Source: Candidatus Heimdallarchaeota archaeon
GTDB taxonomy: Archaea; Asgardarchaeota; Heimdallarchaeia; Heimdallarchaeales; Heimdallarchaeaceae
DNA: 39,247 nucleotides
NCBI GenBank assembly: GCA_016839875.1
Contig: JAEOTK010000137.1
Coordinates: 1-39,247 of the forward strand
Direction: 5' to 3'
The notes below the pieces were generated by a model. It did not search any database. It was not told the origin of the DNA and saw nothing but the letters and a program-made list of their open reading frames with translations. Shown here piece by piece: positions 1 to 7,727 of the stretch (positions within the stretch are counted from its first letter, which is position 1; each line of letters begins with the position of its first letter). A program made the translations under genes and the position numbers.

Positions 1-894
1 AATGAGAATGGTGGATATAGAGATGATACAATTATTGGAAAGAAAAGTGAAACTGATTTCTTCAATGTATGTAATGCAGGAGATCAGACTACTAAAGTTT
101 TAGCTTGGATAGGTCAATTTGTTAAAATCTTCGAAGAATTTACTGGAGAACCTCTTGAGTTCAAAGATTGGACTCTGGGAACAACTATGTTCGCAGTACA
201 AGGACCAAATTACAAAGTAATTTTAGATAATTTGGGTGTTCCAGACACAGGAAGATGGCAGATGATTGAAGCTGAAGTTGAAGGATGCAAATGCTTATTC
301 ACTGGTACAGGATATACTGGTGAGATGGGTTTTGAAGTAGTTATTTTTGATTCTGATTTACAAAATCCTGAAAAGGGTATTAAGGTTTGGAATGCAATTC
401 TGGAAGCTGGAAAAGATGTTGGTATCGCTCTCTGTGGTCTTGGTGCCCGTGATGCTCTTAGGATTGAAGCAGGATTACCTCTCTATGGTGAAGACATACA
501 CGAAGAAGTTAATCCAGTTGAAACAGGATACGACTTCAAGATGTTCTGTAAACATGACAAAGAACCATTTTACTTCGGAAAAGAAGCTCTTCTAAAAGCT
601 AAAAATGAAGGTGTCAAAATCAAACATGTTGGAATACAACTTAAAGAGAAAGGTATTCCTCGTGCTGATTATGAAATTCTAAACTCTTCTGGAGAGAAAA
701 TTGGGTACATGGTAAATGGTGTACGTTCCCCATCTATAGGTAATATCGGAATTGGAATGGGTTTTATAGACATCAAATACGCCGAACCTGGAACTGAAGT
801 TTTAATCCAAATTCGTAAGAATCAAGTTAAGGCAGAAGTTGTCAAATTTCCATTTTATGATCCAACTAAATTTGGTTGGAAAAGAGAAGCATAA
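1..894 (+). CDS. gcvT: Glycine cleavage T protein (aminomethyltransferase), 5' truncated
   Basis: The T protein transfers the methylene carbon from aminomethyl-lipoyl-GcvH to tetrahydrofolate and releases ammonia. The frame is open from the first base of the window, so the N-terminus lies outside; 297 residues are visible of the roughly 370 usual for the family. Visible family features are the MFAVQGP segment, the GYTGEMGFEV motif and the GLGARDALRIEAGLPLYG block, followed by the C-terminal barrel (RSPSIGNIGIGMGF). The partner genes gcvH, gcvPA and gcvPB start only about 6.4 kb downstream on the same strand, with unrelated genes between, so the system is split. The family is certain; the start codon is not visible. 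Confidence 0.95.
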   Translation, partial: NENGGYRDDTIIGKKSETDFFNVCNAGDQTTKVLAWIGQFVKIFEEFTGEPLEFKDWTLGTTMFAVQGPNYKVILDNLGVPDTGRWQMIEAEVEGCKCLFTGTGYTGEMGFEVVIFDSDLQNPEKGIKVWNAILEAGKDVGIALCGLGARDALRIEAGLPLYGEDIHEEVNPVETGYDFKMFCKHDKEPFYFGKEALLKAKNEGVKIKHVGIQLKEKGIPRADYEILNSSGEKIGYMVNGVRSPSIGNIGIGMGFIDIKYAEPGTEVLIQIRKNQVKAEVVKFPFYDPTKFGWKREA

Positions 895-924
895 TCTTCT
901 CTCTCTTCTTTATTTTTTATAATC
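895..924 (+). terminator. Pyrimidine-rich archaeal-type terminator after gcvT
   Basis: A stretch of almost only T and C, with TATTTTTTAT in its middle, follows the gcvT stop directly. Archaeal RNA polymerase terminates at such T-tracts without needing a hairpin. The rest of the gap up to the next gene holds no open frame of note. Confidence 0.45.
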
Positions 925-1092
925 TTAGGATCATTTTACACAGGAAAACTATGAATCATATTTTCCTTGTATAATAAGAATAACTGAAATTTTTAGAGAG
1001 TATTAAAGACTTTCTCATTTTTTATTTCAAACTTAGTATAGCATTAATAAGTGTCTGAAATTAGGTTAAAAAAGCTACAAAGGTGGAAACAT

Positions 1093-2184
1093 ATGGGAAA
1101 GACTAGTAATTGGAAAATTCTTGTTATAATACTTTTAATATTTTCACTTGTTTCAAATATAAGACTTATAGCATCAAATAATTCAACCGAATGGTATATC
1201 AACAGTATTAGTAGAGTAAGTGGAATGGGGTATGACATTAAAATAAATGACGATTACGCTTATGTAACTTCAAATGAAGGTCTCGAAATAATTAATATCC
1301 AAAACCCATATAATCCCAAAAGGGAAGGGATTGTTGAAATATCCAATGGAGCTTTTGGAGTTTTCATAAAGGACAACCTAGCATTTATTGCTGCTGGTGG
1401 CAGTGGTTTAGTTATTGCTAATATTACTGATCCTACAAATCCAGTTACTCTTGGACAAAGCTCGGTAAATGGTTTAGCAAACAATATTTTTGTAAATGAA
1501 AACTATGCCTTTGTCACATGCTATGAAGAGGGTTTACAAATATTTGATATCAGTAGTCTATCAAATCCAATCAAAGTAGGTGAATATTTTGATAGAGGAA
1601 GGGTAGATAATGTTATTGTACTTAATGATATAGCATTGTTAGCAAACACTCTATTGGGTATAGAAGTAGTTAATGTTACTCTTCCATCATCTCCTCATAA
1701 AATAGGATCCTTTTCAAGTGCTTCAGGAGCTACAGGTTTATCAATAAATGGTAATGAACTATATGTTGGATGTTATTCAAGTGATGTCTGGGTGCTGAAT
1801 GTCACAATTCCTGAGACTCCGACTATGTTAGGAGTTCATAGAGATTTAGATGATGGAGAAGCACAAGGAGTAGTTGGTAATGGTACTCATGTTTATGTTG
1901 CTGATAACTATGGTGTTGAATTCTTAGACATCAACAATTTGCCAGAGATAACCAAAGTTGCTGAAAATAGAGATGGTATAGGTGCTGCACATGATGTAGA
2001 TTTTAAAGGAAATTTTGTTTTCATAGCTGGTGGAGGAGGAATGTCATGTCTGCGAGTTTATGAAGTTAGTACAGAACAGAAAATACAATTTCTTGGACTT
2101 TATATCGGAATTCCAGTTGCTTTGGTGGTTGTTACTATTTTATTTATATTCTTATACAAATACAGGTTTAAAATTAAGAAGTGA
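1093..2184 (+). CDS. Membrane-anchored LVIVD-repeat beta-propeller protein
   Basis: Probable cell-surface protein of unknown ligand. After a short basic N-terminus there is one hydrophobic segment (about residues 8-26, signal anchor or signal peptide). Seven repeats of about 42 residues follow, each with a pattern like 'YAFVTCYEEGLQIFDIS..SNPIKVG'. These are LVIVD repeats, which normally close into a beta-propeller. A second membrane segment (about residues 330-355) and a basic KYRFKIKK tail end the protein, which fits an extracytoplasmic propeller held by a C-terminal anchor. A GTG at 1051 is in frame, but the ATG at 1093 has AGGTGG six bases upstream and is preferred. Several N-x-S/T sequons are present. 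The gene stands alone and converges on the GTPase gene, one base apart. Confidence 0.8.
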   Translation: MGKTSNWKILVIILLIFSLVSNIRLIASNNSTEWYINSISRVSGMGYDIKINDDYAYVTSNEGLEIINIQNPYNPKREGIVEISNGAFGVFIKDNLAFIAAGGSGLVIANITDPTNPVTLGQSSVNGLANNIFVNENYAFVTCYEEGLQIFDISSLSNPIKVGEYFDRGRVDNVIVLNDIALLANTLLGIEVVNVTLPSSPHKIGSFSSASGATGLSINGNELYVGCYSSDVWVLNVTIPETPTMLGVHRDLDDGEAQGVVGNGTHVYVADNYGVEFLDINNLPEITKVAENRDGIGAAHDVDFKGNFVFIAGGGGMSCLRVYEVSTEQKIQFLGLYIGIPVALVVVTILFIFLYKYRFKIKK

Positions 2185-2185
2185 T

Positions 2186-3031
2186 CTATAGTTTTTCTTC
2201 TTCTTTCTTTTTCAAATATTCTTCTGGATCTTCCCATACAGGTATTCTTGCTTTATTTATGTGTTCATTCATAAATATGAGAGCTGCAGTATCTAAGTCA
2301 AGATCTCCACCTTTCTTTCTTTTATGTCTTATTTCTGCAAATTTCTCCAGAAACTCAGGTGGTTTCTCATAGTCAATCTTGTAAGCCTTGGATATTGCTC
2401 CAGGATTGATTTGATCTATTTTGTGTACCAAAGCCCAAGCAGCTTTCACAAAATCAGGTAATTTTTCTGGACGTGTAACACCCAACAAAATTTGATCTGC
2501 CAGAGATAGTTTAACTGGAATAACCCCCGGAGTGTCAAAAATCCTTAGACGAGTGGTTATCCTCAGAACTTGTAAAGCTCTAGTAAAACCTGGAATGGGA
2601 GCTACAGGAGCACTTGATCTTCCTTTGAGTATATTAATCAAGGAGCTTTTTCCTGTATTTGGTAATCCAATGAAACAAGAAGTGATATAGAAGAATTCTT
2701 TTCCTGCTGCTCGAATAATCGAATTTCGTAGAACGGATGTACTCAATCTTTCTCTTGCTGAAGTAGGAATTACATGAATTCTTTCTTCCTTAAGAATCAT
2801 TTTCCACTCCTCAACCACATCGTCAGGAACAAGATCAACTTTGTTCATAGCAACAAGTAATTTCTTTGATTTATCTCTCAGTACCATTCTTTCATATCTT
2901 TTTGCCCTAGAGAGACTTGGGAAGCGTGCATCTATTACTTCTACAACTACATCGCTTCCTCTTATCATCTTGCGTACCATGGTATCGAAGTCTTCTTTTT
3001 TTGGCATCCTTTTCACTATTCTACTAATCAT
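2186..3031 (-). CDS. Circularly permuted GTPase of the YlqF/RbgA-Nog2-Lsg1 family
   Basis: Likely a ribosome large-subunit assembly GTPase. The G motifs come in permuted order: G4 NKVD (about residues 63-66), a G5-like TSARE (about 90), then the G1 P-loop GLPNTGKSS (about 122-130) and G3 DTPGV (about 166-170). G4 before G1 is diagnostic of the circularly permuted YlqF-type family, known to act in ribosome maturation in bacteria and eukaryotes. The N-terminal DVVVEVIDARFP block is also typical. At 281 residues it is a compact archaeal form ending in a Lys/Glu-rich tail. It lies 8 bp downstream of the small coiled-coil gene on the same strand, so the two are probably cotranscribed. The client ribosomal step is inferred from the family. 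Confidence 0.88.
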   Translation of the reverse strand: MISRIVKRMPKKEDFDTMVRKMIRGSDVVVEVIDARFPSLSRAKRYERMVLRDKSKKLLVAMNKVDLVPDDVVEEWKMILKEERIHVIPTSARERLSTSVLRNSIIRAAGKEFFYITSCFIGLPNTGKSSLINILKGRSSAPVAPIPGFTRALQVLRITTRLRIFDTPGVIPVKLSLADQILLGVTRPEKLPDFVKAAWALVHKIDQINPGAISKAYKIDYEKPPEFLEKFAEIRHKRKKGGDLDLDTAALIFMNEHINKARIPVWEDPEEYLKKKEEEKL

Positions 3032-3039
3032 AAAGAATA

Positions 3040-3246
3040 TTAATATTCCTTAGGTGGACCAACATCAGGATGACCTGGCTTGAAAGGTCTTTTTGATGGT
3101 TTGGAAGGTTCTGATGGATCTATTGGTCTAATTGGAGGTCGAGTACCATGATCTCTAATATGAGATTCGACTAACTTCTTTAGCATTTCAACCTCTTTTT
3201 CTAGTTTTCGAATCCTTTCTTCCATAGGAAGTAATTCTCTTTCCAT
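3040..3246 (-). CDS. Small coiled-coil protein with Pro-rich basic tail
   Basis: No recognised family. The 68 residues divide into a short coiled coil (about 8-32, heptads around RKLEKEVEMLKKLVE) and a Pro/Lys/Ser-rich tail (IRPIDPSEPSKPSKRP) that should be unstructured. It ends 8 bp before the circularly permuted GTPase gene on the same strand, so the two probably form an operon, and it may assist or oligomerise with that GTPase. The shared upstream region also holds the TATA box of the divergent TatD gene. Its coding status rests on the clean heptad pattern and the tight spacing; function is unknown. Confidence 0.55.
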   Translation of the reverse strand: MERELLPMEERIRKLEKEVEMLKKLVESHIRDHGTRPPIRPIDPSEPSKPSKRPFKPGHPDVGPPKEY

Positions 3247-3268
3247 ATCTGATTAATTGACACGAAAA

Positions 3269-3276
3269 GATATAAA
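3269..3276 (+). promoter_or_regulatory. TATA box of the tatD-like gene
   Basis: GATATAAAC-type box about 25 bp upstream of the ATG at 3298. The predicted start of transcription is within a few bases of the start codon, so the mRNA is probably leaderless. Confidence 0.5.
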
Positions 3277-3297
3277 CGATGTGATTGAAGTTCTGTC

Positions 3298-4077
3298 ATG
3301 AAATTCCACGATGCACACTGTCACATTGCAGATAAAGGTTTCATGAAGGATTTCGATTTGGACACGTGCATAGTTGAATGGGTAAACCAAGGAATGGAAT
3401 TTATCATTGGTGTATCTACGAAGTATTCTCAAAGTTTGAAGATTATCGAATTAAGTAAGAAGTATTATGAAATAATTCCTGGGATAGGAGTACATCCGTG
3501 GAGTGCAAAGAAATCAATGAATGAAGAATTAAGAAACAACTTCACTTCTCTTGTAGAAGAGAATCCAATTCTTGTCATTGGTGAAATAGGATTAGATCGA
3601 CATTTTATTAAGAAAGAAGAGTATTATTCTTCACAAGAAGAATTCTTCCGTTTCTTTCTAGACTTAAGTGTAAAATACAATCGTCCTGTTAATATTCATC
3701 TTAAAGGTGCAGAAAAAGAGGTTGCTAGTATTCTAACTGAATACGACATACCATCTCACAATGTTCTTATTCATTGGTATTCAGGACCTCCTGAAATTTT
3801 AGATGAGTTTATAGAAAGAGATTATTTTTTTACAATTAATCCATCTATTCTTGGAGGATCATCTCATATATCCGTTCTCCATAAAGTGGCACGTAATCGG
3901 ATGTTAACTGAATCAGATGGAAATGTCAAATATACAATTAACAATGAAAGAATTATTGGTTCTCCTGGTATAATTCCTCAAGTAATAAGCAAAATTGCTG
4001 AGATTAAAAGCGAAACTGTAGAAAGGATTTCAAGTGAACTTCAGACCAACTTAAGAAGGTATTTAAATTTGAATTAG
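3298..4077 (+). CDS. TatD-family metal-dependent hydrolase (DNase)
   Basis: A TIM-barrel metallohydrolase of the TatD family, typically a Mg2+-dependent 3'-5' exonuclease acting in DNA repair. The metal-ligand motifs appear in order: DAHCHI (residues 4-9), GIGVHPW, GEIGLDRHF with the bridging Glu, NIHLKGA, LIHWYSG and, at the end, LTESDG, where the family usually has E-T/S-D. The length of 259 residues is normal. Transcription is probably leaderless from a TATA box at 3269. The DHH gene follows after 11 bp with a strong ribosome binding site, so the two hydrolases probably form an operon. The exact substrate cannot be told from sequence. Confidence 0.85.
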   Translation: MKFHDAHCHIADKGFMKDFDLDTCIVEWVNQGMEFIIGVSTKYSQSLKIIELSKKYYEIIPGIGVHPWSAKKSMNEELRNNFTSLVEENPILVIGEIGLDRHFIKKEEYYSSQEEFFRFFLDLSVKYNRPVNIHLKGAEKEVASILTEYDIPSHNVLIHWYSGPPEILDEFIERDYFFTINPSILGGSSHISVLHKVARNRMLTESDGNVKYTINNERIIGSPGIIPQVISKIAEIKSETVERISSELQTNLRRYLNLN

Positions 4078-4088
4078 AGGGATGTTTT

Positions 4089-5114
4089 ATGAGCATACGC
4101 AAAATTGAGGATCTTTTAGAAAGAAAAGAACAGTATCGAACTGAAATCATATCCTTAATCAAACGACCAGAAGCCAAAGTAGCATATCATTTTAATTGTC
4201 CTGATGGATTCATTTCTGCAGCAATTTTTCGTTATATGTTTTCCTCTAAAGAATTGATTTACATCCCATTTGATTATGCTCTTTTCAAAGATGATGAAGT
4301 AATTAAGGAAAGCTCAAAAACCAACTGGTTTGCAATTGTTGATCTAGAGCCTTTTAATTCCAAGTCTGCAGAGTATTTTATAGATCATCATATTTCTAAT
4401 AAAGAAAAAGAAATGAATGCTAAACACATCAATTATGAAGCAGGAGCTCCAAGTGCGGCTTATTTAATTGAAAAAATCTTTTCCGCACAGTTACCCGATT
4501 ACATCAAAGAATTAGTTGAAATTTCTAAAATAACTGATACTGCAAGTTATGAAATTCCTGCCCCCCTTACTCTTCAAGAAGACCCAGATAACTTATCTTG
4601 GGATGAGAAAATCTGGTTCCTTCAAGATGCATGCAAGACTACTTTCTTAGTAAAGGATCACGATGAACTTATTGAAATCTTAGCATTTGAAGGATGGAAT
4701 GGGTTGTGGAAGGAACATATCTTACAACGTGTAAGGAATCTACGTCTAGCAAGGAAAAAATCTGTTGAAGTTGCTCAGAATATTGTGATAACAGATTTTG
4801 TTGTTGTTATTGATCATCCTCTACATCTTAATCTTGCTTTCATAGCTAATGAAGTTATGAAGAGAGGAGCTACTGGAGCAGCTTTCATTACTGAATATCC
4901 AGATGAAGTAAAAGTGAGTTTAAGATTGAGTAGAGCATTACCAGAAGAACTTGTAGAAAAATATCGAGTTGACCTCTTAGCAAACTCTATGGATGGTGGA
5001 GGACATAAAGGTGCCTCAGGAGCTGAAGCTGATAACATGAGTGATGTTCTTGAAAAGATAAGAAATTGGTCAAAAAAAGTAGGACTAAACATGTCCATTG
5101 TAGATTTTAGATAA
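4089..5114 (+). CDS. DHH/DHHA1-family phosphoesterase
   Basis: A Mn2+-dependent phosphoesterase of the DHH superfamily (RecJ, NrnA and archaeal relatives), which usually hydrolyses single-stranded nucleic acid, nanoRNA or cyclic dinucleotides. Visible motifs are HFNCPDG (about residues 34-40), the third-motif Asp in VDLEP, the signature DHH followed by IS (about 98-100), and the C-terminal DHHA1 motif GGGHKGASGA (about 303-312). The 341 residues cover a complete DHH plus DHHA1 architecture. GAGGGATG lies a few bases upstream of the ATG. It follows the TatD-like gene by 11 bp. Substrate is not assignable; a RecJ-like or NrnA-like role is possible. Confidence 0.82.
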   Translation: MSIRKIEDLLERKEQYRTEIISLIKRPEAKVAYHFNCPDGFISAAIFRYMFSSKELIYIPFDYALFKDDEVIKESSKTNWFAIVDLEPFNSKSAEYFIDHHISNKEKEMNAKHINYEAGAPSAAYLIEKIFSAQLPDYIKELVEISKITDTASYEIPAPLTLQEDPDNLSWDEKIWFLQDACKTTFLVKDHDELIEILAFEGWNGLWKEHILQRVRNLRLARKKSVEVAQNIVITDFVVVIDHPLHLNLAFIANEVMKRGATGAAFITEYPDEVKVSLRLSRALPEELVEKYRVDLLANSMDGGGHKGASGAEADNMSDVLEKIRNWSKKVGLNMSIVDFR

Positions 5115-5130
5115 AAGATAAAAGGGAAAT

Positions 5131-6606
5131 TTATCCCTTGACATTTCCAATAGGTCTCACTCTAACTATGGGGTGTCCTATTCCAGCAGATTTCAGAGCT
5201 TTAACAACCTCGTCTATGTTCTTATAAGCAAATCCTGCTTCTTCAGCTAGTCCTGGCATAGAAGCTCCTTTAACATAGATTCCTTTTTCTCTCATTTTTT
5301 GTTGTAGAAAATCTCCTCTAATTTTTCTCTTTGCTTTACTTCGACTCATAGTTCTTCCAGCTCCATGAGCAGTTGAACCAAAACTGACATCCATTGCTTT
5401 TTGGGTTCCTGTTAGTAGATAAGATCCAGTTTCCATTGAACCTCCTAGAATTATTGGTTGTCCAATATCTTGATATTCCTGAGGAATTTCTGGATGATTT
5501 GGTGGAAAACCTCTAGTTGCTCCTTTTCTATGAACCATTAATTTTTTCTTAACTCCATCTACATTGTGTTCTTCAATTTTAGCAATATTGTGAGCAACAT
5601 CATAGATTAAATCTAATCCAAGTTCATCTTCACTTTTGTTAAAAATCTCAGTAAATACTTGTCTTACGTTATGAGTAATAATTTGTCTATTTGCATAAGC
5701 CATATTAGACGCACAACTCATAGCTGAGTAGTAATTTTCTCCTTCTCTGGATTTCACAGGAACACTAGCAAGTTCTTGATCTAAAACAGGAATGTTGTAT
5801 TTTTTCATAGCAGTTAGACATGTTCTCAAATAATCAGTAGCTACTTGATGTCCCATTCCACGTGATCCACAATGAATCATTACAGTGACTTGATAGGGTT
5901 TTCTGATTCCAAGTTTAGCTCCAATTTCACTATCGAAGATATCACCTGGTTTTATTACTTGAATTTCTAGATAATGATTTCCTGATCCTAATGTTCCTAA
6001 CTGGTTTAAACCTCTACTTTTCGCTTTATCGCTAACGGAATTATGATCAGCAGTTTGCATGTTTCCATTGCTTTCAATACGTTTTATGTCCTCTTCACGT
6101 GCATAACCATTTTCTAAACACCATTGAGCACCATTATCTAAAACGGAGTTAAATTCAGAACGAGATAAATTCACTAGTTTCGGATCATGTTTTAGTTTTA
6201 CACCTACACCAGCGGGAACTCTACGAAATAGTTGTTCGACTAATTGTTTTATCTTTGGTTTTACATCTCTTTCCTCAAGTGTTGTAGTTAACATTCGCAC
6301 TCCGCAATTGATATCAAAACCAACACCACCAGGGCTTATTACACCTTCTTCCATGTCCATAGCTGCTACTCCACCTATTGGAAACCCATAACCAGCATGA
6401 GCATCAGGTAGTGCTATTGCATATTTTTGAATTCCAGGAAGTGTGGCTACATTAGTAATTTGATCGACAACTCTTTGCTCTATACCTTGTTTAAGAGCGG
6501 GGGAAAGTATCAATCTTGCAGGAACTCTCATCCCTTTCTTGTAGGATGTTGGAATTTCCCATGTAAAATCATTAATCTTGTTCATTGGGATATTGTGATG
6601 TGACAT
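5131..6606 (-). CDS. rtcB: tRNA-splicing RNA ligase RtcB
   Basis: RtcB joins 2',3'-cyclic phosphate and 5'-OH RNA ends with GTP and Mn2+, sealing tRNA exons after intron removal. All signature blocks are present: GGVGFDINCGVR, GTLGSGNHYLEI, HCGSRGMGHQ, DVAHNIAKIEEH, HRKGATRGFPP with the histidine that is guanylylated, and FGSTAHGAGR. The reading frame continues 30 codons further upstream, but that stretch is hydrophobic and unlike RtcB. The ATG at 6606 has GGTGAG just upstream and is chosen, giving 491 residues. No intein interrupts it, unlike some archaeal RtcB genes. It is divergent from archease, its known activator, across a 110-bp promoter region. Confidence 0.96.
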   Translation of the reverse strand: MSHHNIPMNKINDFTWEIPTSYKKGMRVPARLILSPALKQGIEQRVVDQITNVATLPGIQKYAIALPDAHAGYGFPIGGVAAMDMEEGVISPGGVGFDINCGVRMLTTTLEERDVKPKIKQLVEQLFRRVPAGVGVKLKHDPKLVNLSRSEFNSVLDNGAQWCLENGYAREEDIKRIESNGNMQTADHNSVSDKAKSRGLNQLGTLGSGNHYLEIQVIKPGDIFDSEIGAKLGIRKPYQVTVMIHCGSRGMGHQVATDYLRTCLTAMKKYNIPVLDQELASVPVKSREGENYYSAMSCASNMAYANRQIITHNVRQVFTEIFNKSEDELGLDLIYDVAHNIAKIEEHNVDGVKKKLMVHRKGATRGFPPNHPEIPQEYQDIGQPIILGGSMETGSYLLTGTQKAMDVSFGSTAHGAGRTMSRSKAKRKIRGDFLQQKMREKGIYVKGASMPGLAEEAGFAYKNIDEVVKALKSAGIGHPIVRVRPIGNVKG

Positions 6607-6716
6607 TATTCTCACCAGAAATGAAAAATTCTTTTTAATAAATATCGTGATTAGACAGAAAACTATCAAAAAAGGGATTATTTTTATTTCGTGCATTTTT
6701 CTGAATTGTGAGATAA

Positions 6717-7145
6717 ATGTTCAAATACAATATCCTTTCAGAAGAAGTCAAATCAGATTATGCTTTTGAAGTCTTTGCTGATTCACTTCCTGAACTGTTT
6801 AGAGGAGCAGGAATTGCTATGATGGGAGCTATGATTACTTTAGATAATTTCAAAGCAGATAAAGTCTGGGAATTCGAGATAAAATCTGAAAATCTTGATT
6901 TGTTATTATTTGATTTTCTGGGGGAAATTGTATACCTTAAAGATGTAGACGTTGCACTTTTCAAAGATTATGATATCATAATCGAAGAAAATAAAGAATA
7001 CAAGTTATTTTGCAAAGCACATGGAGCAAACATAGATTACGAAAAAGATGAATTACTTACAGATGTAAAAGCTGTGACAATGCACAAGTTTGAATTGGAA
7101 AAGAAGGAAAACGAGTGGTATTGTCATGTTATAGTAGATTTGTAA
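6717..7145 (+). CDS. Archease, RtcB activator
   Basis: Archease is a small metal-binding protein that speeds RtcB guanylylation and turnover. The 142-residue length is normal. Family features are the N-terminal SDYAFEVFADSLPELFRGAG block, the Asp-rich ENLDLLLFDFLGEIVYL segment and the C-terminal TDVKAVTMHKFEL motif, ending in IVDL with the conserved terminal Asp-Leu. It is divergent from rtcB and probably co-regulated through the shared 110-bp gap, which fits the functional link. The ATG is preceded by GTGAG at short distance. Confidence 0.93.
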   Translation: MFKYNILSEEVKSDYAFEVFADSLPELFRGAGIAMMGAMITLDNFKADKVWEFEIKSENLDLLLFDFLGEIVYLKDVDVALFKDYDIIIEENKEYKLFCKAHGANIDYEKDELLTDVKAVTMHKFELEKKENEWYCHVIVDL

Positions 7146-7183
7146 TTAGCTCACATTAAATATATCTAATTTTTAATTTTAGA

Positions 7184-7214
7184 TAGGAATATCATTCCTA
7201 AATTTGATTTAGGA
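7184..7214. repeat. Three alternating TAGGA/TCCTA half-sites forming overlapping palindromes upstream of gcvH
   Basis: TAGGAAT (7184-7190) and ATTCCTA (7194-7200) form a perfect 7-bp inverted repeat with a 3-base spacer. TCCTAAAT (7196-7203) and ATTTAGGA (7207-7214) form a second, perfect 8-bp inverted repeat sharing the middle half-site. The block ends about 15 bp upstream of the gcvH TATA box, so it should not be in the gcvH transcript. It fits a regulator operator such as an Lrp-type site, or it may act as the 3' end of the archease transcript. Confidence 0.45.
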
Positions 7215-7228
7215 CTATGTAAAAAAAA

Positions 7229-7237
7229 CTTTATAAA
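7229..7237 (+). promoter_or_regulatory. TATA box of the gcvH-gcvPA-gcvPB operon
   Basis: ACTTTATAAAC after an A-run, about 50 bp upstream of the gcvH ATG. The predicted transcription start is near 7259, leaving a short leader with AGAGG at 7273-7277 as ribosome binding site. Confidence 0.55.
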
Positions 7238-7284
7238 CTGAACTTCTTTCCGTTAAAACAATTCTACAAAAAAGAGGAATAAAA

Positions 7285-7707
7285 ATGGGCGATATAAGAG
7301 TTAAAGATAAATATACAATAAAAGGAGACGTTAAATTCACTAAAACCCATGAGTGGGTTCTAGATGAAGGTGGCGTTTGGAATTACGGTGTTACTAACTA
7401 CGCTGCTGTCGAACTAGGTGAACTTGCATATGTAGAACTTCCTGCTGTTGGAGATACCTTCTCTGAAGGCGATTCCATGGGTATTATTGAAGCCTTGAAA
7501 GCAGTTTCTGATTTTTATGCACCTTTCGATTGTGAAGTAGTTGAAGCAAATTCAGATCTTGAAGATGATGCAGCCCCCATTACCGAAGATTGTTACGGTG
7601 AAGGTTGGATTGTTAAAGTCAAACCTACAAATGGAACTGATAGTCTGATTAGTCCTGAAGAATACGCTAAACAAGTTGAGAAAGAAGTAGAAGAAGGTTC
7701 TCATTAG
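7285..7707 (+). CDS. gcvH: Glycine cleavage H protein (lipoyl carrier)
   Basis: H protein carries the aminomethyl group on a lipoyl arm between P, T and L proteins. The lipoylation site is Lys72 within IIEALKAVSD (the family usually has ESVKAVSD), followed by the conserved YAPFDCEVVEAN and DCYGEGWIVKV blocks. The 140 residues are typical, with a slightly longer N-terminus and an acidic C-terminal helix. It is the first gene of an operon with gcvPA (20 bp gap) and gcvPB (overlap). The lipoylation machinery is not in this window. Confidence 0.95.
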   Translation: MGDIRVKDKYTIKGDVKFTKTHEWVLDEGGVWNYGVTNYAAVELGELAYVELPAVGDTFSEGDSMGIIEALKAVSDFYAPFDCEVVEANSDLEDDAAPITEDCYGEGWIVKVKPTNGTDSLISPEEYAKQVEKEVEEGSH

Positions 7708-7727
7708 AACTTTAGAGGTGATTTTTT

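Noticed and set aside
5131..6606. Intein in RtcB, as in some archaea
   Set aside because: The conserved blocks follow one another at normal spacing with no splicing-domain motifs.
6607..6696. Hydrophobic 30-residue N-terminal extension of RtcB suggesting a membrane-bound ligase
   Set aside because: The stretch lies in the shared promoter region, resembles no RtcB, and the ATG at 6606 has a good GGTGAG ribosome binding site.
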